NCBI GenBank assembly: GCA_959607715.1
Contig: CAUHNN010000004.1
Span: forward strand, 1-64,000
Source of the DNA: an uncultured Eggerthella sp.
Lineage (GTDB): Bacteria > Actinomycetota > Coriobacteriia > Coriobacteriales > Eggerthellaceae
Direction of reading: 5' to 3'
DNA: 64,000 nt
Part shown: piece by piece, positions 22,744 through 32,683 of the stretch
Layout: each line of letters starts with the position of its first letter
Numbering within the stretch: the first letter of the stretch is position 1
Translations under genes and position numbers: made by a program
Notes under the pieces: model-generated
Databases searched by the model: none
Seen by the model: only the letters and a program-made list of their open reading frames with translations
Told to the model about the DNA's origin: nothing

Positions 22744-24252
22744 ATGGAGCAGTTCGTGATAGCCCTCGACCAGGGGACGACGTCTTCGCGCGCGCTTCTC
22801 GTCGATGCCCGTGGGAACGTGCGCGCGATGACGCAAAGCGCTTTCCCGCAGCATTTCCCCAGGCCTGGTTGGGTCGAGCACGATCCGGGCGACATCGTCT
22901 CCAGCCAGCTCAAGGTGCTCGCCGAGCTCCTCGTTTCGTCGGGGGTGTCGGCCTCTCAGGTCGCGGGCATCGGAATCACCAACCAGAGGGAGACGACCGT
23001 CGTGTGGGACCGGGCGACTGGCGAACCTGTGTGCAACGCCATCGTGTGGCAGTGCCGACGCACCACCGATCTCGTTTCCCGGGTATGCGCCGATCCGCGG
23101 GTGAGGGAAGACGTCACGCGGCGAAGCGGCCTCATCCCCGATGCCTACTATTCGGCCTCGAAGATCGCCTGGATCCTCGATGAGGTTCCCGGTGCGCGCG
23201 ACGCCGCGCGCCGCGGCGAGCTGGCCTTCGGCACCGTCGATTCGTGGCTTATCTGGAATCTGACGCAAGGGGCGGTGCATGCAACCGACCCTACCAACGC
23301 CAGCCGCACGATGCTCTACAACATCCATGACGGGGCGTGGGATCCCGTCCTCTGCGATCTGTTCGGGATTCCCCTGGAAATGCTTCCCGAGGTCAGGCCC
23401 TCGTCGGGCTCCTTCGGCGTGATGAGCCATCCGGTTATCGCCGGGGAGATCCCTCTCTGCGGCGTCGCGGGTGATCAGCAGGCCGCTCTTTTCGCCCAAT
23501 GCTGCTTCGAGCCGGGGCAGGCGAAGGCGACGTTCGGGACAGGATGCTTTCTTCTGATGCACACCGGCAAGATCGCCTGCGAATCCTCGCATGGCCTGGT
23601 GACGACCGTTGCGGCCAGCGCCCCTGGTTCTTGCGGCCTCGAGTATGCCCTGGAAGGGAGCGTCTTCATGGCGGGTGCCCTCATCCAGTGGTTGAAAGAG
23701 GGGCTGGGCATCATAGGCGATCCCGCGGAAAGCGAGGAATTGGCGCTGAGCGTGCCCGACTCGGCCGGCGTGTGCGTCGTCCCCGCCTTCACCGGTCTTG
23801 GCGCACCGTACTGGGATGCCGATGCGCGCGGCGCGATCTACGGGTTGACGAGGGGAGCCACGCGTGCCCATCTCGCGCGCGCCTGCCTCGAGGCGCAGGC
23901 GTTTCAGGTCCACGACGTCCTTTCCGGCATGCGAAAGGACGCCGGTATCCCCATCAGCTCGTTTTCCGTGGATGGAGGCGCGTGCCGCAACGACTTCCTG
24001 CTTCAGCGCTGCTCCGACATCGTGGGCCTTCCTATCGAGCGCCCGGCATGCGTCGAGTCGACTGCTCTCGGCGCCGCCTATCTCGCGGGTCTGTCCGCCG
24101 GCGTGTGGAAGGATCTCGAGGAGATCCGCTCTTTGCGCGAAGTGGAAGGGGCGTTCGACCCTTCGCTCGACTGCGATGAGCGCCGTCGCCTTCTCGAGTA
24201 TTGGCACGAATGCGTTGCGCGAACGCGCTCGGATGCGCTGGCGCGCTCGTAG
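22744..24252 (+). CDS. glpK: Glycerol kinase
   Basis: A 502-residue FGGY kinase making glycerol 3-phosphate. ALDQGTTSSRALLVD (phosphate loop 1), TNQRETTVVWDRATG, the adenosine site and FTGLGAPYWDADARG are present in family order. It starts three bases after the hydrolase gene and probably belongs to the same unit, together with tsaC. No glpF or glpD is adjacent. Confidence 0.96.
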   Translation: MEQFVIALDQGTTSSRALLVDARGNVRAMTQSAFPQHFPRPGWVEHDPGDIVSSQLKVLAELLVSSGVSASQVAGIGITNQRETTVVWDRATGEPVCNAIVWQCRRTTDLVSRVCADPRVREDVTRRSGLIPDAYYSASKIAWILDEVPGARDAARRGELAFGTVDSWLIWNLTQGAVHATDPTNASRTMLYNIHDGAWDPVLCDLFGIPLEMLPEVRPSSGSFGVMSHPVIAGEIPLCGVAGDQQAALFAQCCFEPGQAKATFGTGCFLLMHTGKIACESSHGLVTTVAASAPGSCGLEYALEGSVFMAGALIQWLKEGLGIIGDPAESEELALSVPDSAGVCVVPAFTGLGAPYWDADARGAIYGLTRGATRAHLARACLEAQAFQVHDVLSGMRKDAGIPISSFSVDGGACRNDFLLQRCSDIVGLPIERPACVESTALGAAYLAGLSAGVWKDLEEIRSLREVEGAFDPSLDCDERRRLLEYWHECVARTRSDALARS

Positions 24253-24375
24253 GCTGCGACTTCTCGGCTGGTTACGTAAATCGATACCTTATAATCTCCA
24301 TAAACGCTCCTTTCCCCGCCGTATCTTTCTTGTCGCATGCGGGATAGGGGCATGTTGGGCAGGAGGGTCCGTTCC

Positions 24376-24810
24376 ATGAAGGTTTCCATCGCTTCCGATC
24401 ATGCCGGCTTCGAGCAGAAGCAGCAGCTGGCGTCGTATCTTTCGGGGAAGGGCTACGAGGTGATCGACCGCGGCCCCGATTGCGATGATCGCGTCGACTA
24501 CCCGGACTTCGCCGTGCTCGTCGCCCGCGACGTCGCCGACGGCACGGTCGACCGCGGCGTGCTCGTGTGCGGCACGGGGATCGGCATGGCCCTTGCCGCC
24601 GACAAGATTCCTGGGGTGCGCGCAGCGAACATCGTTCGCGAAGACTTCGCCGTGCTCTGCCGTGAGCATAACGACGCGAACGTCATCACCCTTTCCGGGC
24701 GCTTCGTCTCCCTGGAGGAAAACGAGTCCATTCTCGATGCATTCTTCGCGACCGAATTCGCCGGTGGGCGTCATGCGGGTCGCGTGAAGAAGGTAAACGA
24801 CCTCGACTAG
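24376..24810 (+). CDS. rpiB: Ribose 5-phosphate isomerase B
   Basis: A 144-residue RpiB interconverting ribulose and ribose 5-phosphate. ATG 24376 is preceded by AGGAGGG and yields MKVSIASDHAGFEQKQQL with the Asp-His of the sugar site; the active-site Cys is in GVLVCGTGIGMALAADK. A clear -10 TATAAT lies at 24290-24295, so it has its own promoter rather than reading through from glpK. Confidence 0.95.
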   Translation: MKVSIASDHAGFEQKQQLASYLSGKGYEVIDRGPDCDDRVDYPDFAVLVARDVADGTVDRGVLVCGTGIGMALAADKIPGVRAANIVREDFAVLCREHNDANVITLSGRFVSLEENESILDAFFATEFAGGRHAGRVKKVNDLD

Positions 24811-24875
24811 AGGATCGGGGCACTGCGCCTGAAGACGAGGGGCGTCTGCGGGCGGGAGGACAAGGAGGTACCATC

Positions 24876-25463
24876 ATGGAAACGACGATGAAGCGCCTGT
24901 GCGCCCTTATGGCATCATTCGCGCTCGCCCTGGGCCTGGCCTTTGCCTTAACGGCATGCGGTCCGTCTGATGAGGAGCAGATCAAAGAAGCGATCGATGC
25001 CGAGCTCGGCGTAGTGGTCGAGCCTACCGATGAGGAGCTGGACAAGCTCGTCGAGGAAATCGACAGCGCGGGCCTTTCCTCTCAGCTCAAGTCGTTTGAC
25101 ATCGATGCCAAGACCCTCGTCTCCTCGTGGATCGACGGTTTCGCCTATGAAATCGGCGATATCACCGTTGATGGAGACACGGCCAGCGCCAAGGTCAACG
25201 TTACCTGCAAGCCGCTCTACACGGTGATGGAGGATTGGGGTGAATCCTTCCAGAAGGACGCCCAGAGCAAGGGATTCACCTCCACTGACGAGATCTATGC
25301 ATATGCGGGCAAGAGCATCATGAGCGCTATCGACTCCGCCGAGCCGGTGACCACCGAAACGACCTTCGAGCTGGAGAAGGACGGCGGATCGTGGGTTCTT
25401 TCCGACAATACGGCTAACCAGAACGCCTTGATCGTCGCCATGGTCGGCGCAGGGGCTCTGTAG
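24876..25463 (+). CDS. Small secreted lipoprotein
   Basis: A 195-residue protein. A basic start and hydrophobic segment end in the lipobox LTAC with Cys28 as lipidation site. The mature part is acidic, begins with a helical segment (EEQIKEAIDAELGVVVEP) and continues with an alternating strand pattern (GDITVDGDTASAKVNVT) like small NTF2-like or DUF4878/DUF5105 lipoproteins. The function is unknown. It is a likely substrate of the Lgt enzyme at 16662. Confidence 0.75.
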   Translation: METTMKRLCALMASFALALGLAFALTACGPSDEEQIKEAIDAELGVVVEPTDEELDKLVEEIDSAGLSSQLKSFDIDAKTLVSSWIDGFAYEIGDITVDGDTASAKVNVTCKPLYTVMEDWGESFQKDAQSKGFTSTDEIYAYAGKSIMSAIDSAEPVTTETTFELEKDGGSWVLSDNTANQNALIVAMVGAGAL

Positions 25464-25470
25464 CCAATCG

Positions 25471-25495
25471 CGCGCGCCTGTCGTCCAGGCGCGCG
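25471..25495 (+). terminator. GC-rich hairpin after the lipoprotein gene
   Basis: A perfect 10-bp stem (25471-25480 with 25486-25495) with a five-base loop, eight bases after the stop. It has no T run, so termination efficiency is uncertain. Confidence 0.45.
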
Positions 25496-25565
25496 AAGGT
25501 AACGATTTGTCATTGCGGGGGATTGTCGCAGGGGCAAACGCGCGTATGCGAAAGCATGTGTTACT

Positions 25566-25590
25566 CTGATCGGGCAGTGTTCCCGATCAG
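25566..25590 (+). promoter_or_regulatory. Palindrome/hairpin in the glyA leader
   Basis: CTGATCGGG and CCCGATCAG form a perfect 9-bp inverted repeat around seven bases, 35 bp before the glyA start and before its ribosome site. It may be an operator or an mRNA structure; no known riboswitch was recognised. Confidence 0.45.
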
Positions 25591-25624
25591 GGAACGAAAA
25601 ACGTCTCGAAAGGAGCGCGCGCGT

Positions 25625-26875
25625 ATGTCCCTCGACACCCTCGCAGCACATGATCCCCAGGTAGCAGATGCAATCAGCCAGGAGCTGTCGCGTCAGCGTT
25701 CATCCATCGAGCTCATCGCCTCTGAGAACTTCGCCTCCCCTGCGGTCATGCAGGCGATGGGAACCGTTCTGACGAATAAATACGCCGAAGGATATCCCGG
25801 AAAGCGCTACTACGGTGGTTGCGAAAAGGTCGACATCGTCGAGGACCTCGCACGTGAGCGCGCAAAGAAGCTCTTCGGTTGCCGATTCGCCAATGTCCAG
25901 CCTCACAGCGGTGCGAATGCGAACCTCGCCGCCTATCAGGCGCTCGTTGATCTCGGCGATACCGTTTTGGGCCTTTCGCTCGACCACGGCGGGCATCTCA
26001 CCCATGGCTCGCCGGTCAACTTCTCGGGCAAGGACTACAACATCGTCGCCTACGGCGTCGATCCTGAAACCGAACTCATCGATTACGACGAAATGGAGCG
26101 CCTCGCCAAGGAGCACCGTCCCAAGCTCATCGTCGGCGGCGCTTCGGCCTATCCACGCGTCATCGACTTCGAGCGCATGCGCGCCATCGCCGATGAGGTG
26201 GGTGCCTATCTTATGATCGACATGGCCCACATCGCCGGCCTCGTCGCAACGGGCGCCCACCCGAGTCCTGTTCCCTACGCCGACGTCGTCACCTCGACGA
26301 GCCACAAAACCCTGCGTGGCCCGCGCGGCGGCTTCATCCTCACCAACGACGAAGAGCTCGCCAAAAAGATCGACAAGGCGGTTTTCCCAGGTTCCCAGGG
26401 CGGTCCGCTCATGCACATCATCGCCGCGAAGGCCGTCGCCTTCGGCGAAGCGCTCGAGCCTTCCTTCGCCGACTACATCGATCATGTCGTCGAAAACGCC
26501 GCAGCGATGGGCGAGGGCATGGTCGATGGGGGTCTTCGTCTCGTTTCCGGCGGCACCGACAATCATCTCTGCCTCGTCGACCTCACGTCGGCCGATATCA
26601 CCGGCAAGGACGCTGAAAAGGTTCTCGAGCGCGTCGGTTTGACCGTCAACAAGAACACCATCCCGAACGAGACGCGCTCCCCGTTCGTCACGAGCGGCAT
26701 TCGCGTCGGTTCCGCCGCCGCTACCACGCGCGGCTTCAACGCCGACGAGTTCAAGCGCATCGGTCAGCTGATCGCGGCCGCTTCCTTCAGCGCTTCTGAC
26801 GAGAATCGCCTGGAGGATATCGCCCAGGAGGTCGCGTCGATGCTCGAAGGCCATCCGCTCTATCCTGAGCTGTAG
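25625..26875 (+). CDS. glyA: Serine hydroxymethyltransferase
   Basis: A 416-residue PLP enzyme that interconverts serine and glycine and charges tetrahydrofolate. ATG 25625 (MSLDTLAAHDPQVADAISQE) follows AAAGGAG. Landmarks are ELIASENFASPAV, GYPGKRYYGGCE, the PLP lysine in TSTSHKTLRGPRGG and FPGSQGGP. It supplies one-carbon units and sits upstream of two pyrimidine salvage genes. Confidence 0.97.
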   Translation: MSLDTLAAHDPQVADAISQELSRQRSSIELIASENFASPAVMQAMGTVLTNKYAEGYPGKRYYGGCEKVDIVEDLARERAKKLFGCRFANVQPHSGANANLAAYQALVDLGDTVLGLSLDHGGHLTHGSPVNFSGKDYNIVAYGVDPETELIDYDEMERLAKEHRPKLIVGGASAYPRVIDFERMRAIADEVGAYLMIDMAHIAGLVATGAHPSPVPYADVVTSTSHKTLRGPRGGFILTNDEELAKKIDKAVFPGSQGGPLMHIIAAKAVAFGEALEPSFADYIDHVVENAAAMGEGMVDGGLRLVSGGTDNHLCLVDLTSADITGKDAEKVLERVGLTVNKNTIPNETRSPFVTSGIRVGSAAATTRGFNADEFKRIGQLIAAASFSASDENRLEDIAQEVASMLEGHPLYPEL

Positions 26876-26910
26876 GCGCAGAGCCGGCATATATAGTAAA
26901 GAGAATCCGA

Positions 26911-26936
26911 CAAGCGCCCCTGGGGAGGGGCGCTTG
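26911..26936 (+). terminator. Hairpin between glyA and upp
   Basis: CAAGCGCCCC (26911-26920) pairs with GGGGCGCTTG (26927-26936). No T run follows, so it may be a weak terminator or part of the upp leader. ATATATAGTAAAG just upstream (about 26890-26902) could hold a -10 for upp. Confidence 0.5.
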
Positions 26937-26956
26937 CTGTATAGGAGGAGAGTTCA

Positions 26957-27640
26957 ATGGCAGTCGAGAACAACGAGCGCGTGACGGTGGTGGATCATCC
27001 GCTTGTGCGCCATAAGCTTGCCGTGATGCGCGACGAGAGCACGTCCGGCATCACGTTTCGTCAAGCGGTTCACGAGATAACGATGCTCGAGGCCTACGAG
27101 GCGACGAAGCATCTGCTGACCGTTCCCGTCGAGGTGAAGACCCCGATCGCGCCGGCGTCGTGCGAGACGATAGCCGGTCACGAGCCGGTCATCGTCCCGA
27201 TCCTGCGCGCGGGGCTCGGGATGCTCGACGGGATGCTCCAGGTCATCCCGACTGCTCCCGTCGCCCATCTGGGGATGTACCGCGACGAAACCACGCATGA
27301 GCCGATAGAGTACTATGCGAAGATGCCCGGCTACATCGCCGAGCGACAGGTGATCGTCGTCGATCCCATGCTGGCGACGGGAGGGTCGCTCATCGCGGCG
27401 ATCCAGGCGCTGCGCTCCCGCGGCGTGAAGGATCTCGTCGCCATGGTCATCGTCGCCTCCCCTGAAGGGGTCGAGGCGGTGCTCGAGGCCGATAGCGACG
27501 TGCGTATATTTACGTGCGCGATCGACGAGGGGCTCAACGAGGATGCCTACATCGTTCCCGGGCTGGGCGATGCGGGCGATCGCATTTTCCAGACGTTCGG
27601 CACGCCGGTCACAAGCGATCTGGAACCCGCCCATCGATAA
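26957..27640 (+). CDS. upp: Uracil phosphoribosyltransferase
   Basis: A 227-residue type I PRTase converting uracil and PRPP to UMP. VVDHPLVRHKLAVMRDE is the family start, the PRPP loop is VIVVDPMLATGGSLIAAI and the uracil-binding end is IVPGLGDAGDRIFQTFGTP. It is longer than usual by about 15 residues, split between both ends. SD TAGGAGGAG precedes ATG 26957. The dCMP deaminase gene follows after 15 bp. Confidence 0.96.
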   Translation: MAVENNERVTVVDHPLVRHKLAVMRDESTSGITFRQAVHEITMLEAYEATKHLLTVPVEVKTPIAPASCETIAGHEPVIVPILRAGLGMLDGMLQVIPTAPVAHLGMYRDETTHEPIEYYAKMPGYIAERQVIVVDPMLATGGSLIAAIQALRSRGVKDLVAMVIVASPEGVEAVLEADSDVRIFTCAIDEGLNEDAYIVPGLGDAGDRIFQTFGTPVTSDLEPAHR

Positions 27641-27655
27641 AGAGAGGAGAGCGCG

Positions 27656-28126
27656 ATGTCGCAAAGCGAACGCCCTTCGTGGGATGAGTACTTCATGAAG
27701 CTGTCCCACGAGGTGCAGACGAGGACGACGTGCCTTCGCCGCGGAGTGGGCGCGATCATCGTCAAGGACAAAAGGATTCTCGCTACCGGTTACAACGGGG
27801 TGCCTACCGGTCTTCGCCACTGCAGCGAGACGGGGTGCCTACGCGAGCAGCTCGGCGTGCCTTCCGGGCAGCGCCACGAAATCTGCCGCGGACTCCATGC
27901 TGAGCAGAATGCACTGCTTCAGGCGGCGAGGTACGGAATCAACATCGAAGGTGCAAGCATTTACATCACCACGCAGCCGTGCGTGGTGTGTGCCAAGATG
28001 CTCGTGAACGCTGGAATCAAGGAGATAATCTACAAAAATCCCTATCCTGATGAACTTGCTATGGAACTTTTGGCTGAATCAGGAATAAAAATGAGAGTAT
28101 TCGATGGTCAAATCTATAATGATTGA
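27656..28126 (+). CDS. Deoxycytidylate deaminase (ComEB-type)
   Basis: A 156-residue zinc deaminase converting dCMP to dUMP. His81 and Glu83 (GLHAEQNA) with Cys109 and Cys112 (QPCVVCAK) form the zinc and catalytic site. It follows upp in a pyrimidine salvage pair. From about codon 121 (nucleotide 28016) codon use turns abruptly AT-rich (ATA, AAA, AAT, TTT), unlike the rest of the gene, and the low-GC stretch continues into the intergenic region. The protein still reads as a normal family C terminus. Confidence 0.93.
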   Translation: MSQSERPSWDEYFMKLSHEVQTRTTCLRRGVGAIIVKDKRILATGYNGVPTGLRHCSETGCLREQLGVPSGQRHEICRGLHAEQNALLQAARYGINIEGASIYITTQPCVVCAKMLVNAGIKEIIYKNPYPDELAMELLAESGIKMRVFDGQIYND

Positions 28127-28416
28127 GTAAATTTAACACCATTTAACGTGACTGAATCCTCCATAGTTAGAGGTGAATCGTAAAATCATTACCGTTTTAG
28201 ACGGACAAATATAAATGACTGTCCCAAAACAAAGGTATCTATAGTTTCATAGAACGTGTTACTGCGTTAAAGTGGTTCACTGCAAATGGATCAATGCGCC
28301 ATTCGCCCTGTATTACTGCACGTTGTCGGAATGGGCGGCGTGCCTAGGTTCGGGGCATTTATGCTGCATGTGGTCGAAAAAGGGTCGTCGTCGGCCTGGT
28401 TTCGCGAAAGGGAGAA
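28127..28416. other. Low-GC intergenic region before the ATP synthase operon
   Basis: 290 bp with no gene. The first about 150 bp is strikingly AT-rich for this genome and includes GGACA and TGTCC as a short inverted pair near 28203-28227 and many TTTA/TTAA steps. The right part is of ordinary composition and ends in the ribosome site of the next gene. The ATP synthase promoter is presumably here. The composition suggests an old insertion or recombination scar. Confidence 0.5.
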
Positions 28417-28710
28417 ATGCTGATCGCAGTCATAGCAGGAATAGTGGCGGGAATCGTGGGCTTCATGCCCCTTTTTGTGTCTCTGCGCATGGCGCGCCGC
28501 TCGGCGAGCCTCTCTGCCATGAGCACGGGCCTCTATGGCCTTGCAGGGGTGTTCGTCTCTCTGATCATCGTGGCGGTGGCTTTGATCGTTTGCGCAGTCG
28601 TCGCGCGCGATCAGGTGCTTCCCTTCGGCGTTGCCGAAATCGTGGCTCTCATCGTTTCGACGAGCGCATACGTCCTCTACAAGAACGTCCTTGCTAAACG
28701 CAAGAAGTAA
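28417..28710 (+). CDS. Small membrane protein at the AtpI position
   Basis: A 97-residue protein with three hydrophobic segments (about 2-22, 44-66, 72-90) and a basic C-terminal end (KNVLAKRKK). It begins the ATP synthase operon 25 bp before atpB, where atpI or another small hydrophobic protein is usual. Sequence similarity to AtpI is not obvious, so the role in Fo assembly is inferred from position. SD AAAGGGAG precedes ATG 28417. Confidence 0.65.
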   Translation: MLIAVIAGIVAGIVGFMPLFVSLRMARRSASLSAMSTGLYGLAGVFVSLIIVAVALIVCAVVARDQVLPFGVAEIVALIVSTSAYVLYKNVLAKRKK

Positions 28711-28735
28711 AGAAACGGAAAGGTAAGGAATCCAG

Positions 28736-29524
28736 ATGGGTGAAGCTCTTTCACAGTTCGTCGCGGAGGCGCAACATCTCTCGTCGCAATTCGACTCTGC
28801 GACCGTCTTCTCCATTGCGGGGTGGGATGTTTCCCAGTACGTGCTGTACCTGTTCCTCGCATTGGCGATCGTCGCTGCCATCGTGCTGATCTGCGGCCGT
28901 AAGCTCCAGCTTATCCCGCACAACAAGTTCACGCACGTGGTCGAATACGGCTATAACTTCATCTCCGAGAGCGTCGGCGCCGACGTCATCGGCGAAGGCT
29001 TCAAGAAGCACGTTCCCTTCCTGGCGACGCTGTTCTTCTTCATCCTCGTCGCTAACGTCATCGGCCTCATCCCCGGCGCCAAGGCTGCGATGGGCACCAT
29101 CTCCATCACTTGGGCCCTTGCTGCCATCTCCTTCATCTACTTCAACTTTTACGGTTTGAAGGAGCTGGGCTTCTTCCATTACTTCAGGTCGCTGTGCCCT
29201 TCGGGCGTTCCTGCTCCGATGGTCCCGATCATCTGGTTCCTGGAGTTCTTCTCCATGGTCATCCGCGTTCTCACGCTGGCTGTCCGACTTTACGGCAACA
29301 TGCTCGCCGGTCATATGGTTCTCGCCGTCTTCTCTCTGGCGACCACCATCTTCCTGCAGACCGCTATCTTCCAGATGGATCTCGTCGCCGGCATCCCCGC
29401 GCTCATCTGGTTCTTCTTGCTGTTCTTCATGTACGCCCTCGAAACGCTCGTCGCGTTTTTGCAGGCCTACGTCTTCACCATCCTCTCCTCGTCCTACATC
29501 GGTATGGCCATCCATCCTCACTGA
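28736..29524 (+). CDS. atpB: ATP synthase Fo subunit a
   Basis: A 262-residue multi-pass subunit forming the two proton half-channels. The essential Arg lies in the conserved helix VIRVLTLAVRLYGNMLAGHM, and the C-terminal ALETLVAFLQAYVFTILSSS is typical. It stands between the small membrane protein and atpE. Confidence 0.96.
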   Translation: MGEALSQFVAEAQHLSSQFDSATVFSIAGWDVSQYVLYLFLALAIVAAIVLICGRKLQLIPHNKFTHVVEYGYNFISESVGADVIGEGFKKHVPFLATLFFFILVANVIGLIPGAKAAMGTISITWALAAISFIYFNFYGLKELGFFHYFRSLCPSGVPAPMVPIIWFLEFFSMVIRVLTLAVRLYGNMLAGHMVLAVFSLATTIFLQTAIFQMDLVAGIPALIWFFLLFFMYALETLVAFLQAYVFTILSSSYIGMAIHPH

Positions 29525-29675
29525 TCCAACGAGGCGAAGGACACGGCGCGCTTCGCGCCTGAGCGCTTGATCGCGAGCGCTCGCTGATCTTGGTACTACA
29601 GCTGGTACGGTTAAAAATTCAGCTGATACGTAAGAGGACGAGGGAAAGGCTCTCGTCCGAATAAAGGAGGTAATC
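29525..29675 (+). other. Structured atpB-atpE spacer
   Basis: 151 bp without a gene. GAGCGCT/AGCGCTC (about 29561-29582) and GGACGAG/CTCGTCC (29636-29658) can pair, the latter just before the strong AAAGGAGG of atpE. A structured leader at the c-subunit gene is a known way to raise its translation to ring stoichiometry. Confidence 0.45.
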
Positions 29676-29894
29676 GTGGAAATCTCACTCGCAATCGCTG
29701 CGCTGAAGGTCGTTGGTTATGGCCTCGCAGCAATCGGCCCTGGCATCGGTATCGGCGTTGCTACCTACGGCCTGTGCGTCTCTGCTGCTCGTCAGCCTGA
29801 AATGAAGGGTCAGCTCATGGGCTACTTCTTCATCGGTGCTGCAATGTCCGAGGCACTCGCACTGCTCGGCCTGGTTCTTTTCTTCATCGGCTAA
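29676..29894 (+). CDS. atpE: ATP synthase Fo subunit c
   Basis: A 72-residue hairpin protein of two membrane helices joined by the polar loop ARQPEMKG. The ion-binding carboxylate is Glu59 (GAAMSEALALLG). The residues after it (Ala-Leu-Ala) lack the Ser-Thr pair of sodium-binding rings, so proton coupling is expected. Start GTG 29676 follows AAAGGAGG. Confidence 0.96.
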   Translation: MEISLAIAALKVVGYGLAAIGPGIGIGVATYGLCVSAARQPEMKGQLMGYFFIGAAMSEALALLGLVLFFIG

Positions 29895-29951
29895 CACAAA
29901 CGCTTACGCGAATTGTTGATAAGACCGAAAGAAGAGAAGGAGGCACGCGAA

Positions 29952-30548
29952 TTGAACGCACAGGTACGCAATTGCGCCACTGGTATTTTCGCCTTTGCGG
30001 CTGCTGCTGCGGCATTCCCCGTTAGCGCGTTCGCTGAAGAGAGCGCGGGAATCAACGCGATTCTTCCCCAGATGGAAGAATTCATCCCCATGCTCGTCGC
30101 CTTCATCATTCTGTGGTTCGTTCTCGCTAAGTTCGGCTGGCCCCTGTTCGAGGGTATGCTGAACAAGCGCGAAGAGACCATCAAGAACTCCCTGGAAAAG
30201 GCCGAAGAGGCTCGCCAGGAAAGCGAACGACTGCTGAACGAGTACCGTGAGCAGCTCGAGGGCGCCAAGACGCAAGCTCAGCAGATCCTCAACAACGCCA
30301 AGCTGTCCGGCGACGCGCTCGAGAAGGAGATCAGCGAACGTGCTCAGGCCGAAGCTGATGCCATGATCGAGAAGGCCCGTCTGGCAATCGAGAACGAGAA
30401 GAAGGCAGCCATCAACGAGCTCCAGAGCTCCATGGCCGACACTTCCATCGCAGTGGCGTCGCGCCTTATCGGCGAGGATTTCAGCGACGACGAGCATCGT
30501 AAGCTCATCGAGCGCTACGTCAAAGAGGCAGGTAGTCTAAATGGCTAA
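29952..30548 (+). CDS. atpF: ATP synthase Fo subunit b with N-terminal signal-like segment
   Basis: About 198 residues from TTG 29952, which has GAAGGAGG eight bases upstream; an upstream TTG gives an implausible charged leader. The protein has an extra hydrophobic Ala-rich segment ending VSAFA before the usual membrane helix (FIPMLVAFIILWFVLAKFGW), followed by the long stator coiled coil. The extra segment looks like a cleavable signal peptide. The last eight bases overlap atpH. Confidence 0.93.
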   Translation: MNAQVRNCATGIFAFAAAAAAFPVSAFAEESAGINAILPQMEEFIPMLVAFIILWFVLAKFGWPLFEGMLNKREETIKNSLEKAEEARQESERLLNEYREQLEGAKTQAQQILNNAKLSGDALEKEISERAQAEADAMIEKARLAIENEKKAAINELQSSMADTSIAVASRLIGEDFSDDEHRKLIERYVKEAGSLNG

Positions 30549-31112
30549 TCGTCACGTCATCAATGAAACGATTGCAGCCTACGCCAACGCTGCGATCGAC
30601 GGGGCTAACGCTTCCGGCAGTCGTGAAGCTGTCGTCGAGGTTCGCAACCAGATGCGTCAGATCCTCGAGTACATGGCGACCAACATCGAACTGCGTCTCT
30701 CGTTGGACAACGAGGCTTACACTGCCGAGCAGCGTGAAGAGCTCGCTCGCAACGTGTTCGAAGGTTTCCATCCCGTGCTCGTTGAGCTTCTCACGGTCAT
30801 GGCTTCCCGTCATGACGTGGCGAAGTCCCGTCGAGTGTTCGCTCGCTACGAAGAGCTGATCGAGACGAAGCTGAACTTCAATGTTGTTGATGTGACGACG
30901 GTTGTTGAACTTGATGACAACCTGCGAACCGTAATTACCGAAAAAGCCGAACAGGATCTTGGCAGGGATTGTGTGCTCGTCGAGCATATCGACCCGGCCA
31001 TTCAGGGCGGCATTATCATGAGCACGAGCGGCCGTTACGTGGATGCGAGCGTTCGCACCCAGTTCGACAAGGCTCGTATTGCTCTGAAGAAGAAAGATGG
31101 AGGTGAATGCTA

Positions 31113-31113
<1 letters not shown>
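30541..31113 (+). CDS. atpH: ATP synthase F1 subunit delta
   Basis: A 190-residue OSCP-type subunit linking the stator to the alpha3beta3 head. The N-terminal helical domain and C-terminal IQGGIIMSTSGRYVDASVRTQ are recognisable. It overlaps atpF by eight bases and its stop shares one base with the preferred atpA start. Confidence 0.94.
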
Positions 31114-32672
<1,559 letters not shown>

Positions 32673-32683
32673 GGTAGGTAACC

